This document shows positions 27,022 through 34,470 of a stretch of 64,000 bases of DNA, piece by piece; the first letter of the stretch is position 1; each line of letters opens with the position of its first letter. Position numbers and translations under genes: made by a program. Source of the DNA: an uncultured Vibrio sp. (GTDB lineage Bacteria > Pseudomonadota > Gammaproteobacteria > Enterobacterales > Vibrionaceae); contig CANNGN010000002.1 of assembly GCA_947504195.1 (NCBI GenBank), positions 310,001-374,000 of the forward strand. Reading direction: 5' to 3'. The notes below the pieces were generated by a model. The model ran no database searches and was not told where the DNA came from. It saw only the letters and a program-made list of their open reading frames with translations.

Positions 27022-27327
27022 TCAACATTTGTCCGTAATTATTTGATAGTTATATAGTCATTTTATAGCTACATACATTAGACAACAATGATGCAATGCA
27101 CACATATGCACTATAAGTTTGCCGAAAACCGAGCTTTTTTCCCGAATTTCACCAGTCAGCATTATGTATGGGAAGTATCAGCAAAGTGACAAAGATCAGG
27201 TCTTGCCTTTTGCCCACCATTAGCTTGCGTATTTCAAAATCAGAATTCTATTATTCGTTCTGATGCCGCTTGCAACTCATTTCGGGGCATAAACGTGTTA
27301 GCAACGATCTCGCAGGCGCGCCTTGGT
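27022..27327. other. Promoter side spacer of the three-gene operon with right repeats
   Basis: AT-rich, no gene. It contains the presumed promoter of the operon (close to 27022-27120), the 19-base core (27196-27214) and the right copy of the flanking repeat. Confidence 0.6.
27196..27298. repeat. Right copy of the diverged direct repeat, including the 19-base core
   Basis: It starts TCAGGTCTTGCCTTTTGCC (27196-27214), continues ATTAGCTTGCGTAT and reaches AACTCATTTCGGGGCA and CGTGTT. It parallels 23853-23958. The first 19 bases are the exact inverse of 24029-24047. Confidence 0.65.
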
Positions 27328-27624
27328 TCATAAATTCACAACTTCCTTAAGTGCCTTATAAATTACATTTGGATCTGCCCCAAGTTTCTTTAACTTAAAT
27401 GGCTTCTTAGTATGATTAGTTACAACCCATACTTGTGGTATTAGGTGTCCTCTGTTGAACTCATCGTAAATGGTGACGTCTTTAATATCGGCGAACAGAA
27501 TGTTGCTTTTAGTCAGTGGGTAAGAAATCAACAAACTATCGTTGGTAATTTGAATACCTGTAACCGTTAGTAAGTATTCGTATAGGATGACTATCACTGA
27601 AAGGCTCATCCCTCCATAACCCAA
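27328..27624 (-). CDS. Small protein with one membrane segment and PH-like tail
   Basis: 98 residues if started at the TTG at 27624; an ATG at 27609 would remove five residues. One membrane helix (SLSVIVILYEYLLTVTG) is followed by a short beta-rich domain: ITNDSLLISYPLTKSNILFADIKDVTIYD reads like the first strands of a bacterial PH domain. It begins 24 bases after the end of another small membrane protein on the same strand, and both look like related envelope proteins. Function unknown. Confidence 0.6.
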   Translation of the reverse strand: MGYGGMSLSVIVILYEYLLTVTGIQITNDSLLISYPLTKSNILFADIKDVTIYDEFNRGHLIPQVWVVTNHTKKPFKLKKLGADPNVIYKALKEVVNL

Positions 27625-27648
27625 AAGAATATTACCATTTCCCCCTAA

Positions 27649-28179
27649 CTAGATACCCATAGCGGACAAACCGACAATACACATCACATATAATAAATGA
27701 TGTAGCGGCCCTTTAGAAAACATGGACTGATGAGGCTCTAGATTTAGTGTGCATGCTTTTTCGTTTAATACGTTTCGAAGCTGCTCAAATCCAAGTAATT
27801 GATATTCGACTCGTAGTAATTCTTTGTTATTACGGTCTAGTAAATCTAAACACTGCATATACGGCCGCTCTTTTAGCCTATGTATTAACCTCCATGAGAT
27901 TAGCCCTTTTTCTTTACCAATATGGATATACCAAATCCCATCGTCATCAGCCGCAACGTCTACGAATGGCAACTTTTTTAAAGTTAACCATGTAATGATA
28001 GACATGCCCCCAAAAACGATTATACATATTACGGTAACCATGATCGTGCGATACGGAGTACGTGGGTCTTGATCGAGAAAGAATGGCAGAGTAAAACTTA
28101 AAGCTAATAATCCTATTACAACTGCTAGACCGCCTTTCATTAACGGAATATATTGCTTATCGAATTTAAATTCTTGCAT
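27649..28179 (-). CDS. Membrane protein with two N-terminal helices and PH-like domain
   Basis: 176 residues. Two membrane segments (GGLAVVIGLLALSFTLPFF and IMVTVICIIVFGGMSIITWL) precede a soluble domain: DDDGIWYIHIGKEKGLISW and RNNKELLRVEYQLL resemble a bacterial PH domain. A possible third membrane segment lies at the C-terminus (LLYVMCIVGLSAMGI), where the protein ends abruptly. It is the first of two adjacent small membrane genes. Function unknown. Confidence 0.65.
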   Translation of the reverse strand: MQEFKFDKQYIPLMKGGLAVVIGLLALSFTLPFFLDQDPRTPYRTIMVTVICIIVFGGMSIITWLTLKKLPFVDVAADDDGIWYIHIGKEKGLISWRLIHRLKERPYMQCLDLLDRNNKELLRVEYQLLGFEQLRNVLNEKACTLNLEPHQSMFSKGPLHHLLYVMCIVGLSAMGI

Positions 28180-28357
28180 AGGTATGTTGTTGCTCTCTAA
28201 CTCTCAATTTAAACGGGGAAAAATAGTTGGCTATAATTATCGAAGCACGAAGCAAAGCCAACTGTTATTGCTCGGTTTAAATCGATTTCGTTCCTAAGTA
28301 ACTTGTGGGTAATTGTTAGTCATCAAATTCGTTTAAACCATCAGAGTAAACAGCACA

Positions 28358-29080
28358 TCATTTTTGCTTACTAGCCTTTGTTATCAACTGAAACTCCATA
28401 CCAGAACGCTTAGTGTTGCGAGTTTTATAGCGTGTTGGATACTTATCAAAAAAGTCAGATAACTTCTTCAGTCCGTAGTTTCGAGGGTCAAAATCTGGCT
28501 TCAATCTCTTCAAATATTTGCCAATTTCACCTAATTTTGCCCAACCTGATTCATCTCTATAGTTCTGCCAAGCTTGATGCATTAAACGCCATAATTCGCG
28601 TTCAGTGTCTTGACTAGAGCTCGATTGTGCCTCCCCAAGATCAACATCAGCGTTTAAGTTTTCTATAGCTACAAAGTCGTCACAAGCGTTTTTAAATGAA
28701 GTCGGAGTCATCGCTTTTCCGACACCGATAACGTGTATCTCCGACTCTCTTAATCTCGTGGCAAGACTTGTAAAGTCACTATCACTGGATATCAAAGCAA
28801 AAGCATCAAACCTTTGACTGTACAAGAGATCCATTGCGTCAATAATCATTAAAGAGTCTGTCGAGTTTTTTCCAGATGTATAGGCGAATTGCTGCTTAGC
28901 TTGAATTGCTAGCTCATTTAGAGGTTTCTTCCAGTTTTTTAGTTGTTCAGCAGAAAAATCGCCATATGCGCGTTTAACGATGATCTGCCCAAAACTAGAT
29001 AATTCTTCAATAATCAGGTTTAGCTTTGAGTGTGGAGTGTTTTCTGAATCAATTAATACAGCGATTTTTCTATTGCCCAT
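28358..29080 (-). CDS. NYN-domain ribonuclease-like protein with C-terminal LOTUS/OST-HTH domain
   Basis: 240 residues. The NYN (PIN-like) core has the expected acidic residues: VLIDSENTPHSKL at the N-terminus, TDSLMIIDAMDLLYS, and SSDSDFTSLATRLRE. The C-terminal 80 residues (ELWRLMHQAWQNYRDESGWA, KLGEIGKYLKRLKPDFDPRN, YGLKKLSDFFDKYP) match the LOTUS/OST-HTH fold, which binds RNA. This pairing recalls eukaryotic MARF1 and bacterial proteins of unclear role. It is a single gene at the edge of the accessory region. A nuclease acting on RNA is likely but not shown. Confidence 0.85.
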   Translation of the reverse strand: MGNRKIAVLIDSENTPHSKLNLIIEELSSFGQIIVKRAYGDFSAEQLKNWKKPLNELAIQAKQQFAYTSGKNSTDSLMIIDAMDLLYSQRFDAFALISSDSDFTSLATRLRESEIHVIGVGKAMTPTSFKNACDDFVAIENLNADVDLGEAQSSSSQDTERELWRLMHQAWQNYRDESGWAKLGEIGKYLKRLKPDFDPRNYGLKKLSDFFDKYPTRYKTRNTKRSGMEFQLITKASKQK

Positions 29081-29238
29081 AATCCGTGCATGACCATTAT
29101 TTATGTAGTTAGTTGCACTATATAGGAATTAGTAATATTTGTTCAAATGGAGGGACTCGGAAATGTTATGAGTAACAACTCTAAACAGAAATGGGACTTA
29201 AATGAGCTAAGGACTTAAGCATGATGAATAAGCTCAAG

Positions 29239-29271
29239 TAGAAAAGAAATCAACCTCTGACTTCTTTTCTA
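29239..29271. repeat. Inverted repeat with ten-base arms
   Basis: TAGAAAAGAA (29239-29248) and TTCTTTTCTA (29262-29271) can form a hairpin. It lies just beyond the tiny minus-strand reading frame and could be its terminator or a structural part of an RNA. Confidence 0.5.
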
Positions 29272-29283
29272 ACTAGCACACCT

Positions 29284-29355
29284 TCAAGCATTCGGCTTTA
29301 ATCTTGAACTTAACAGGATAGAACCCTGTTTTTTTGGTTGGGTATATTTGAGCAT
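29284..29355 (-). CDS. Tiny reading frame with strong but sequestered ribosome site
   Basis: From the ATG at 29355 the zero frame gives a 23-residue peptide (MLKYTQPKKQGSILLSSRLK then PNA). A GAGGAGG ribosome site stands five bases upstream. The frame crosses a run of seven A residues; a -1 slip there would instead give a peptide continuing TGFYPVKFKIKAECLKVC, ending at 29273. I do not recognise the product. It could be a leader peptide, the relic of a transposase start, or a toxin-like peptide. Confidence 0.35.
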   Translation of the reverse strand: MLKYTQPKKQGSILLSSRLKPNA

Positions 29356-29360
29356 TTTAA

Positions 29361-29382
29361 CCTCCTCATTGTGATGAAGAGG
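29361..29382 (-). promoter_or_regulatory. Hairpin that hides the Shine-Dalgarno sequence of the tiny frame
   Basis: On the minus strand CCTCTTCAT pairs along its full length with ATGAGGAGG across a CACA loop (one G-U pair), burying the ribosome site. Upstream, a second helix (29389-29397 with 29420-29428, CTAAAGCGG/CCGCTTTAG) suggests a structured 5' leader. Confidence 0.55.
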
Positions 29383-29468
29383 TGTCCACTAAAGCGGGGG
29401 AGGACTAGATGGCGTAATACCGCTTTAGCTTGTTGAGTTTAGCAATCAGGTTGAGTTAATTGTAACGG

Positions 29469-29756
29469 TCAAGCCTTGTTGTTCCATGTATTGTAGCGTG
29501 AAATCAAATCACCCTCGCAGCATTTAAAACCAAGGTATAGGAAAAGTGACATGATGCCGACAGCAGCAAGCTCAATAGTTTGAATCAGAGCGCCAGCCAT
29601 GATCGCCGTGAAGCCATGTTCTTGTATGAATTCGATATTTGCCATCGACATCTGGAAAAGATTAACAGACAGTAATACAAAGCCAATAAAAAAGAGACCA
29701 CAAAGAAAGAATACGACTGTCCAGTGATACGTACTGAGTTTTAATATTTGTTTCAT
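29469..29756 (-). CDS. Small membrane protein with two helices
   Basis: 95 residues with two long hydrophobic segments (WTVVFFLCGLFFIGFVLLSV and IQTIELAAVGIMSLFLYLGF) and a short charged tail. No domain recognised. Start at the ATG 29756 with a weak upstream purine stretch. It is an isolated gene; function unknown. Confidence 0.65.
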   Translation of the reverse strand: MKQILKLSTYHWTVVFFLCGLFFIGFVLLSVNLFQMSMANIEFIQEHGFTAIMAGALIQTIELAAVGIMSLFLYLGFKCCEGDLISRYNTWNNKA

Positions 29757-30122
29757 ACGTGCTTACCCTTAGTGCTTTAGATAGAGTTTAGCTCGGAAAA
29801 TATGCATTAGAAAGATGATAATATTAAGTTTTCTATTGACGACACACTCTTAAGTTATGTTTATTACTTTGGTGTATTTAAAAAATGCTTAGTGCATTTC
29901 TTCTCTCGTCATTTTAGCTCGAATTAGACAGCGCCTACTTTTAATTAGTGGAGCAAGCTTCCAACAAAGGCGTTATTCCCGCAATTTCCCTTGCTACTCA
30001 TACTTTGTTTTATAAGTGTTTTAGGAGTGCATACACGGGAACAATATAGGCCGTTTGTAGATTTTAATAGGTGCATTGTATCTCCTTATCGGACTAGATA
30101 GGGATTTGCAATGTTCAGAAAC
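29757..30122. other. Gene-free spacer, about 365 bases
   Basis: AT-rich. Only a near copy of the tRNA-Ser 3' end (30096-30108) stands out. No promoter or gene could be supported. Confidence 0.5.
30096..30108. repeat. Partial copy of the tRNA-Ser 3' half
   Basis: AGATAGGGATTTG is repeated exactly at 30169-30181 inside the tRNA gene, in the same orientation; upstream CGGA also matches with a one-base length change. It may be an attachment-site remnant. Confidence 0.35.
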
Positions 30123-30154
30123 AAAAAAACCGCTGAATAATCAGCGGTTTTTTT
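30123..30154 (-). terminator. Terminator downstream of tRNA-Ser
   Basis: CCGCTGA pairs with TCAGCGG over an ATAA loop, flanked by seven A and seven T residues. It can stop transcription in both directions and lies seven bases beyond the tRNA CCA end. Confidence 0.9.
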
Positions 30155-30160
30155 AGAATG

Positions 30161-30248
30161 TGGCGGAGAGATAGGGATTTGAACCCTAGGAGGGTCGCCC
30201 CTCGCCTGATTTCAAGTCAGGTGCTTTCGGCCACTCAGCCATCTCTCC
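30161..30248 (-). tRNA. tRNA-Ser (anticodon UGA)
   Basis: 88 bases including an encoded CCA end. The acceptor stem GGAGAGA pairs with TCTCTCC. The anticodon arm reads CCTGA-CTTGAAA-TCAGG, giving anticodon TGA. A long variable arm (GCGAGGGGCGACCCTC) is typical of serine tRNAs, and the T arm has GGTTCAAATCC. It reads UCA and UCG-type serine codons. It stands alone and marks the edge of the accessory region. Confidence 0.97.
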
Positions 30249-30257
30249 GTGAGCGGT

Positions 30258-30287
30258 ATAATATTTTAGTTCGGGATTCGTTGTAAA
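30258..30287 (-). promoter_or_regulatory. Promoter of tRNA-Ser
   Basis: On the minus strand TTTACA and TATTAT are separated by 18 bases. The -10 element ends nine bases before the tRNA 5' end. Confidence 0.5.
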
Positions 30288-30578
30288 GTCATTTTTTCAT
30301 TGTTTTGAATTGTTTGCACATTTTATCGCCAACTTTGTATTCAGGGCTATAGAGTTTTAATTGGGCAGATAGATATTCACATAACAGGCAAATAAATTAG
30401 ATTAAAAACTCTAATTGATAGATTTTTAATAAAATAGTGTTTTATTTCTAATTGTATGATTTTAAAGGATAAGAAAGGTTTCAGTTAACGCTTGTAAGCC
30501 ATAAAGTGTTTGCGTCTTGGTGTGAACTGCTTCAAAATTATGAATAGATAATTCTTAATCATGAGACTGGAGTTAATT
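30288..30578. other. AT-rich spacer upstream of the MaoC-like gene
   Basis: About 290 bases of AT-rich DNA with short runs such as TTTTAATAAAATAG. It presumably holds the MaoC promoter, but I cannot place it with confidence. Confidence 0.4.
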
Positions 30579-31259
30579 ATGAGTGTCGTGGATCTTTTAA
30601 AACAGCGTAGTGAAGTTCTTAGCAAGCAGCATGATGTGTTGATGCAACGGATGCCGCCTGCAGTAAAGGAATATTGGGAAGAGCTTTTAACGAAGACCAA
30701 CAACTTCCACCTCTTTACATGGTTGAAAGATACTCATAGCCCAGTGATTCACGAAACCACTATTAAAGTTAAACCGGCTATCGAGCTTAAACCAGCAGCT
30801 CAGGCGTTGTTCGACCAACTACAAAGTCAAATTGGTGAAGAAATTCATATCGGTGATTGGTTAGAAGTAGAGCAGGGCAGAATCAATCAATTTGGCTCGG
30901 TTACAGAAGACACACAATGGATTCACACTGATCCAGAAAGAGCCAAAGTTGAATCGCCTTATAAATCGACCATCGCTCACGGTTTCTTAACGCTTGCGCT
31001 ATTGCCGAGATTGACGGAGTCGGTTAACCCAGAGAATCCATTGTTTCCAACCGCAAAGCTCGTGGTCAACATTGGTTTGAATCAAGTGCGTTTCCCTTAT
31101 CCAATTAAAGCAGGTGATAACGTTCGTGCTCGAAGTCGTTTAGTCAGCGTCACGCCGATTAGAAAAGGTCTCGAAGTGGTTCGTGAAATTCGCGTCGAAA
31201 TTGAAGGTGTGCGCCGTGCTGGATGCGTAGTGGAATCGGTTATCCAGCTACATTTCTAA
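30579..31259 (+). CDS. MaoC-like (R)-specific enoyl-CoA hydratase family protein
   Basis: 226 residues from the ATG at 30579, chosen because GGAG lies seven bases upstream; an ATG six codons earlier lacks a site. The hot-dog fold hydratase motif is clear: VTEDTQWIHTDPERA, then TIAHGFLTLALLPRL, with the Asp/His catalytic pair. An additional 90-residue N-terminal segment precedes the domain, as in several gamma-proteobacterial MaoC proteins. It would hydrate trans-2-enoyl-CoA in the cytoplasm. The gene is monocistronic. Confidence 0.85.
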   Translation: MSVVDLLKQRSEVLSKQHDVLMQRMPPAVKEYWEELLTKTNNFHLFTWLKDTHSPVIHETTIKVKPAIELKPAAQALFDQLQSQIGEEIHIGDWLEVEQGRINQFGSVTEDTQWIHTDPERAKVESPYKSTIAHGFLTLALLPRLTESVNPENPLFPTAKLVVNIGLNQVRFPYPIKAGDNVRARSRLVSVTPIRKGLEVVREIRVEIEGVRRAGCVVESVIQLHF

Positions 31260-31414
31260 TGGTTTGCTATTTCGTTACTTGATCTGGTGACTGCGGTTCA
31301 GATCAAGTAGCCTGTTTTACTCACTTTCCTAGCTTTATTAATCATTTCTAATTCTTTCTTATAACAATACGTATCAATGATTCTCTCCAAGATTCGTTGT
31401 AATCCATTCAAAAT

Positions 31415-31432
31415 AGTATCACTATCATTATC
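31415..31432. promoter_or_regulatory. Candidate Fur box upstream of the GST gene
   Basis: Read on the minus strand, three adjacent hexamers GATAAT-GATAGT-GATACT fit the hexamer-array form of a Fur site. It is 40 bases upstream of the yghU-like start. Confidence 0.35.
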
Positions 31433-31472
31433 AACGTTTATTTCAGTCAGTGACTAAATCCGAGGAAAGACG

Positions 31473-32333
31473 ATGAGCAAAGAATATGTACCACCAAAAG
31501 TTTGGGTCAACGATACCGCGGGCGGCAATCAGTGGGCAAATATCAATAGTCCAGAAGCGGGCGCTCGATTTGAGCGAGATCTGCCAGTCGGTGAGCATCC
31601 ATTACAGCTTTATTCACTTGGCACGCCAAATGGTCAAAAAGTGACAATCCTTTTGGAAGAACTGTTAGCGTTAGGCATTAAAGAAGCCGAATACGATGCG
31701 TTTATTATTAAGATTGGCGAATCCGATCAGTTCTCTTCGGGGTTTGTTGGCGTGAACCCTAACTCTAAGATTCCAGCATTGGTCGATAAATCCGGTGATG
31801 AAGATGTGAACGTGTTCGAATCTGCTTCGATTTTGCTTCATTTGGCAGAGAAGTTCGGTCATTTCATGCCAAAAGAAGGAAATGCTCGCATCCAAACCTT
31901 TAACTGGCTGTTTTGGGTTCAAGGCTCAGCACCATTCTTAGGCGGTGGATTTGGTCACTTTTATGCTTATGCTGATACCAAGTATGAATACCCAATCAAC
32001 CGTTTTGCGATGGAAGTAAAACGTCAGCTCGATGTACTCGACAAACAACTTGCCGACAATACTTATATTGCCGGTGAAGAGTATACGATCGCCGATATCG
32101 CGATGTGGCCATGGTACGGAAATTTAGTACTGGGTAGAGCGTATGATGCAGGAGAGTTTTTGCAAGTCGATACGTACACCAATGTCGTTCGCTGGGCGAA
32201 ACAGATCGAAGCTCGTGAAGCGGTACAGCGTGGACGAATTGTGAATAAACCGTTTGGTGAAGAGTGGGAAAAACTGCTCGAACGCCATTCAGCCGCGGAT
32301 ATTGATGAGGTTTTGAAGTTACGTCCTGAGTAA
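31473..32333 (+). CDS. yghU: YghU-type glutathione S-transferase / disulfide-bond oxidoreductase
   Basis: 286 residues, the length of YghU (288 in E. coli). The thioredoxin-like N-terminal domain includes LQLYSLGTPNGQKVTILLEE and NPNSKIPALVD, and is followed by ESASILLHLAEKFG. The all-helical C-terminal domain follows (YTIADIAMWPWYG). The characteristic N-terminal extension WVNDTAGGNQWANINSP is present. YghU binds two glutathione molecules and reduces disulfides or organic peroxides. The ribosome site GAGGAAAG lies close to the ATG. A Fur-box-like sequence lies upstream. Confidence 0.92.
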   Translation: MSKEYVPPKVWVNDTAGGNQWANINSPEAGARFERDLPVGEHPLQLYSLGTPNGQKVTILLEELLALGIKEAEYDAFIIKIGESDQFSSGFVGVNPNSKIPALVDKSGDEDVNVFESASILLHLAEKFGHFMPKEGNARIQTFNWLFWVQGSAPFLGGGFGHFYAYADTKYEYPINRFAMEVKRQLDVLDKQLADNTYIAGEEYTIADIAMWPWYGNLVLGRAYDAGEFLQVDTYTNVVRWAKQIEAREAVQRGRIVNKPFGEEWEKLLERHSAADIDEVLKLRPE

Positions 32334-32347
32334 CCTCAATCATACAG

Positions 32348-32404
32348 AAACGCCCTGTTTCCCTAGATGTATAAATAGCATCGTGGAAAGCAGGGCGTTT
32401 TTTG
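32348..32404 (+). terminator. Terminator of the GST gene
   Basis: AAACGCCCTG (32348-32357) pairs with CAGGGCGTTT (32391-32400) with further pairing inside the loop, followed by T residues. Confidence 0.85.
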
Positions 32405-32445
32405 TTATCAGAGGGTCGCTATCACTGAGTTAATAACGACTCGAT

Positions 32446-33732
32446 CTAAGCGAACCACAACCAATTGATCAATCCAGAACTCAGCCACATCAGTACCATG
32501 TAATGCCATTGCAGTTTTAAAATTTGCTTCGGCGTTGCTTGATAGCGGCTAATCATCGCAAGGCCAACACCCGAAAGTGGACTTGAAGCGGTGGCGATTC
32601 CCCAAACGGTTAAGAATAGAAACGCGAGTTGATTTGGATTTGCGCCGAGTGGAATCAAGAACGGACTTGCAATCGCAACGGTGACGACCGGGTGTACGCC
32701 GACTAGTGCAAAGCCAATCATAATGGCACTGCAGATGATAAACATTAATGGTGAGAACGACGCGATCTCAAGCTGCATTAACTCTGGGTAACAGCTAATC
32801 ACAGTACTAATACCGGTCGAAAAGACGCCTGCTGCGAGAAATAGGGCAAATTGACTGCTTACATTGGCTTGCTTCTCATTGAAGTAGTTAAGCAATATCT
32901 CTTTACGTGGCCGCCCTTTCATAAATATCAAGGCTCCCATTGGCGCGAGCACAGTAATAATCGTCAGAATACTGATGTCAGGATAAATTTCATGGGTGAC
33001 AAGTACGCCAACGGCTAAGACTAGGGGCATGATCAAACTGTCTTTTTTCAGTGGGTAGCCTTCAAACTCGCTAAACTTTGCTAACCGAGTATCACGATAG
33101 TTTATCAACATCATCGGGATAACCATTAACAGTCCCGGAATGAACGCTTGCTTCCACTCGGCACCTGGAGCGTAGGTTAACGCAACACCGGTGGCGACAA
33201 AAAAGGGAGACCAGAAAGCCGCGGCACAAAAACTGCGCATCAACACTTGAATTTGGCTATCGCTAAGGCGTCCATTTCGCAACAATCTGTCGCCGACAAC
33301 GAAAACGATCGAGAGGTTGATGACTGCGCCGAGTATGTGGCTGCTTAATAGTGTTGACCAGAACCCAGACTTCCCCCTAGGCAGTTGTTTGGCTTCCTCG
33401 GTAGGGTTTGCTAATGAAAGCAATGAAACCGCCACAAACATGGTAAGTAGAGGCATATTTCTAGAGGCAAGCTTGACCCAATCTGGGCTCGCACCTAAAC
33501 CAAGCGACCAGACGATGAGCAAAATGCCGATGATCAACAATATTGCAGCTTGGCGCTGAGCCGAACGTCCGAGCGCAGTCCAAAATAGACCAACACTGAG
33601 CCACGAAAATAGAGCGGGAATCACGGGTGAAACTGGAAGCCATTGACTGACGAGAAATAAGATGGCGCTTGTTAATATTAACCAGCCAACAATCATTCGT
33701 TGTTTGCTCGGCTGGGGAAGGGCTGTGCTCAT
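32446..33732 (-). CDS. Polytopic membrane protein, putative anion/dicarboxylate-type permease
   Basis: 428 residues with about twelve membrane segments. Phrases such as FVVGDRLLRNGRLSD, AFWSPFFVATGVALTYAPG, GVHPVVTVAIASPFLIPLGA and GIATASSPLSGVGLAM recall the ion-transporter superfamily (TRAP large subunit, DASS, ArsB-like), in which paired hairpin loops with SP or TxxP motifs line the path. I cannot name the substrate. It is a single gene, convergent with the GST gene. Confidence 0.65.
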   Translation of the reverse strand: MSTALPQPSKQRMIVGWLILTSAILFLVSQWLPVSPVIPALFSWLSVGLFWTALGRSAQRQAAILLIIGILLIVWSLGLGASPDWVKLASRNMPLLTMFVAVSLLSLANPTEEAKQLPRGKSGFWSTLLSSHILGAVINLSIVFVVGDRLLRNGRLSDSQIQVLMRSFCAAAFWSPFFVATGVALTYAPGAEWKQAFIPGLLMVIPMMLINYRDTRLAKFSEFEGYPLKKDSLIMPLVLAVGVLVTHEIYPDISILTIITVLAPMGALIFMKGRPRKEILLNYFNEKQANVSSQFALFLAAGVFSTGISTVISCYPELMQLEIASFSPLMFIICSAIMIGFALVGVHPVVTVAIASPFLIPLGANPNQLAFLFLTVWGIATASSPLSGVGLAMISRYQATPKQILKLQWHYMVLMWLSSGLINWLWFA

Positions 33733-34043
33733 TAAAAGTGCCTATTGTTCAGATAAAAGGTCATAAAGTGTTGGAAGATGTCGCGATATCACGTCTACCA
33801 TGGCGATAGCGTAATGTAATCCTATTAGTATGACAATAAGATCGATCACTTATCATCAAGGTTGATTAAATTCGGTGTATTTTAACAAAGAGGCTTGGAG
33901 TGGCGAATTATCTGTATTTCACAAATAAGATGTTGAAATGTGAGGCTAGCTATTATCTAATCGAGGTACAGACGAGGTTTTTTCATTCATGATTATGGCA
34001 TCCTCGTTAGAGTTCATTGTGATTCTTTGTGGTCGAGGTGTAA
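33733..34043. other. Spacer between divergent genes, 311 bases
   Basis: No gene. An inverted repeat ATAAG, eight bases, CTTAT (33836-33853) is the only structure seen; it may be an operator of the permease or the DUF3024 gene. Confidence 0.4.
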
Positions 34044-34388
34044 ATGTCAGTTGTGAATTTGCTACAACGTCAAGTTGAACGACGTGCTGAATTGTTATGT
34101 CATAGCCGAAATAAAGGCATGCCGGTTGCCCTTGGTAAGTCTTGCTTCGAACCTTTATCAAATGGAGTCCAGTTTAATAAGCAGTGTTATAAGCTCGATT
34201 CACATCATGTTGAATACTTAAGCCCTGTGGCAAAAATCGAATGGGATAGTGATGAAGGCATGTGGGCGCTGTTTGTTGCCGACCAAGAAAATGAGTGGAT
34301 GCCATATCCTTATCTTCAGCGCAGTGGTGATCTTACCGCAGTGATTCGTGAAGTGGAAAAAGACCCTAAGTCCTATTTTTGGTCGTGA
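34044..34388 (+). CDS. DUF3024-domain protein
   Basis: 114 residues. The family phrases are visible: MPVALGKSCFEPLSNGVQFN, AKIEWDSDEGMWALF, WMPYPYL and the ending EKDPKSYFW. DUF3024 proteins are small cytoplasmic proteins common in Vibrio and related genera; their function is unknown. The gene converges on rnb and shares a bidirectional terminator with it. Confidence 0.82.
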   Translation: MSVVNLLQRQVERRAELLCHSRNKGMPVALGKSCFEPLSNGVQFNKQCYKLDSHHVEYLSPVAKIEWDSDEGMWALFVADQENEWMPYPYLQRSGDLTAVIREVEKDPKSYFWS

Positions 34389-34425
34389 TTGTTAGATAAA
34401 TTGGAATAAAAGAAAACAAAATAAA

Positions 34426-34449
34426 AAAGGAGGCAAGTAAGCCTCCTTT
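34426..34449. terminator. Bidirectional terminator between DUF3024 gene and rnb
   Basis: AAAGGAGGC pairs with GCCTCCTTT across a six-base loop, with A-rich and T-rich flanks on both sides. Confidence 0.85.
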
Positions 34450-34470
34450 ATTGATCTTAGCGTTCTAAAT

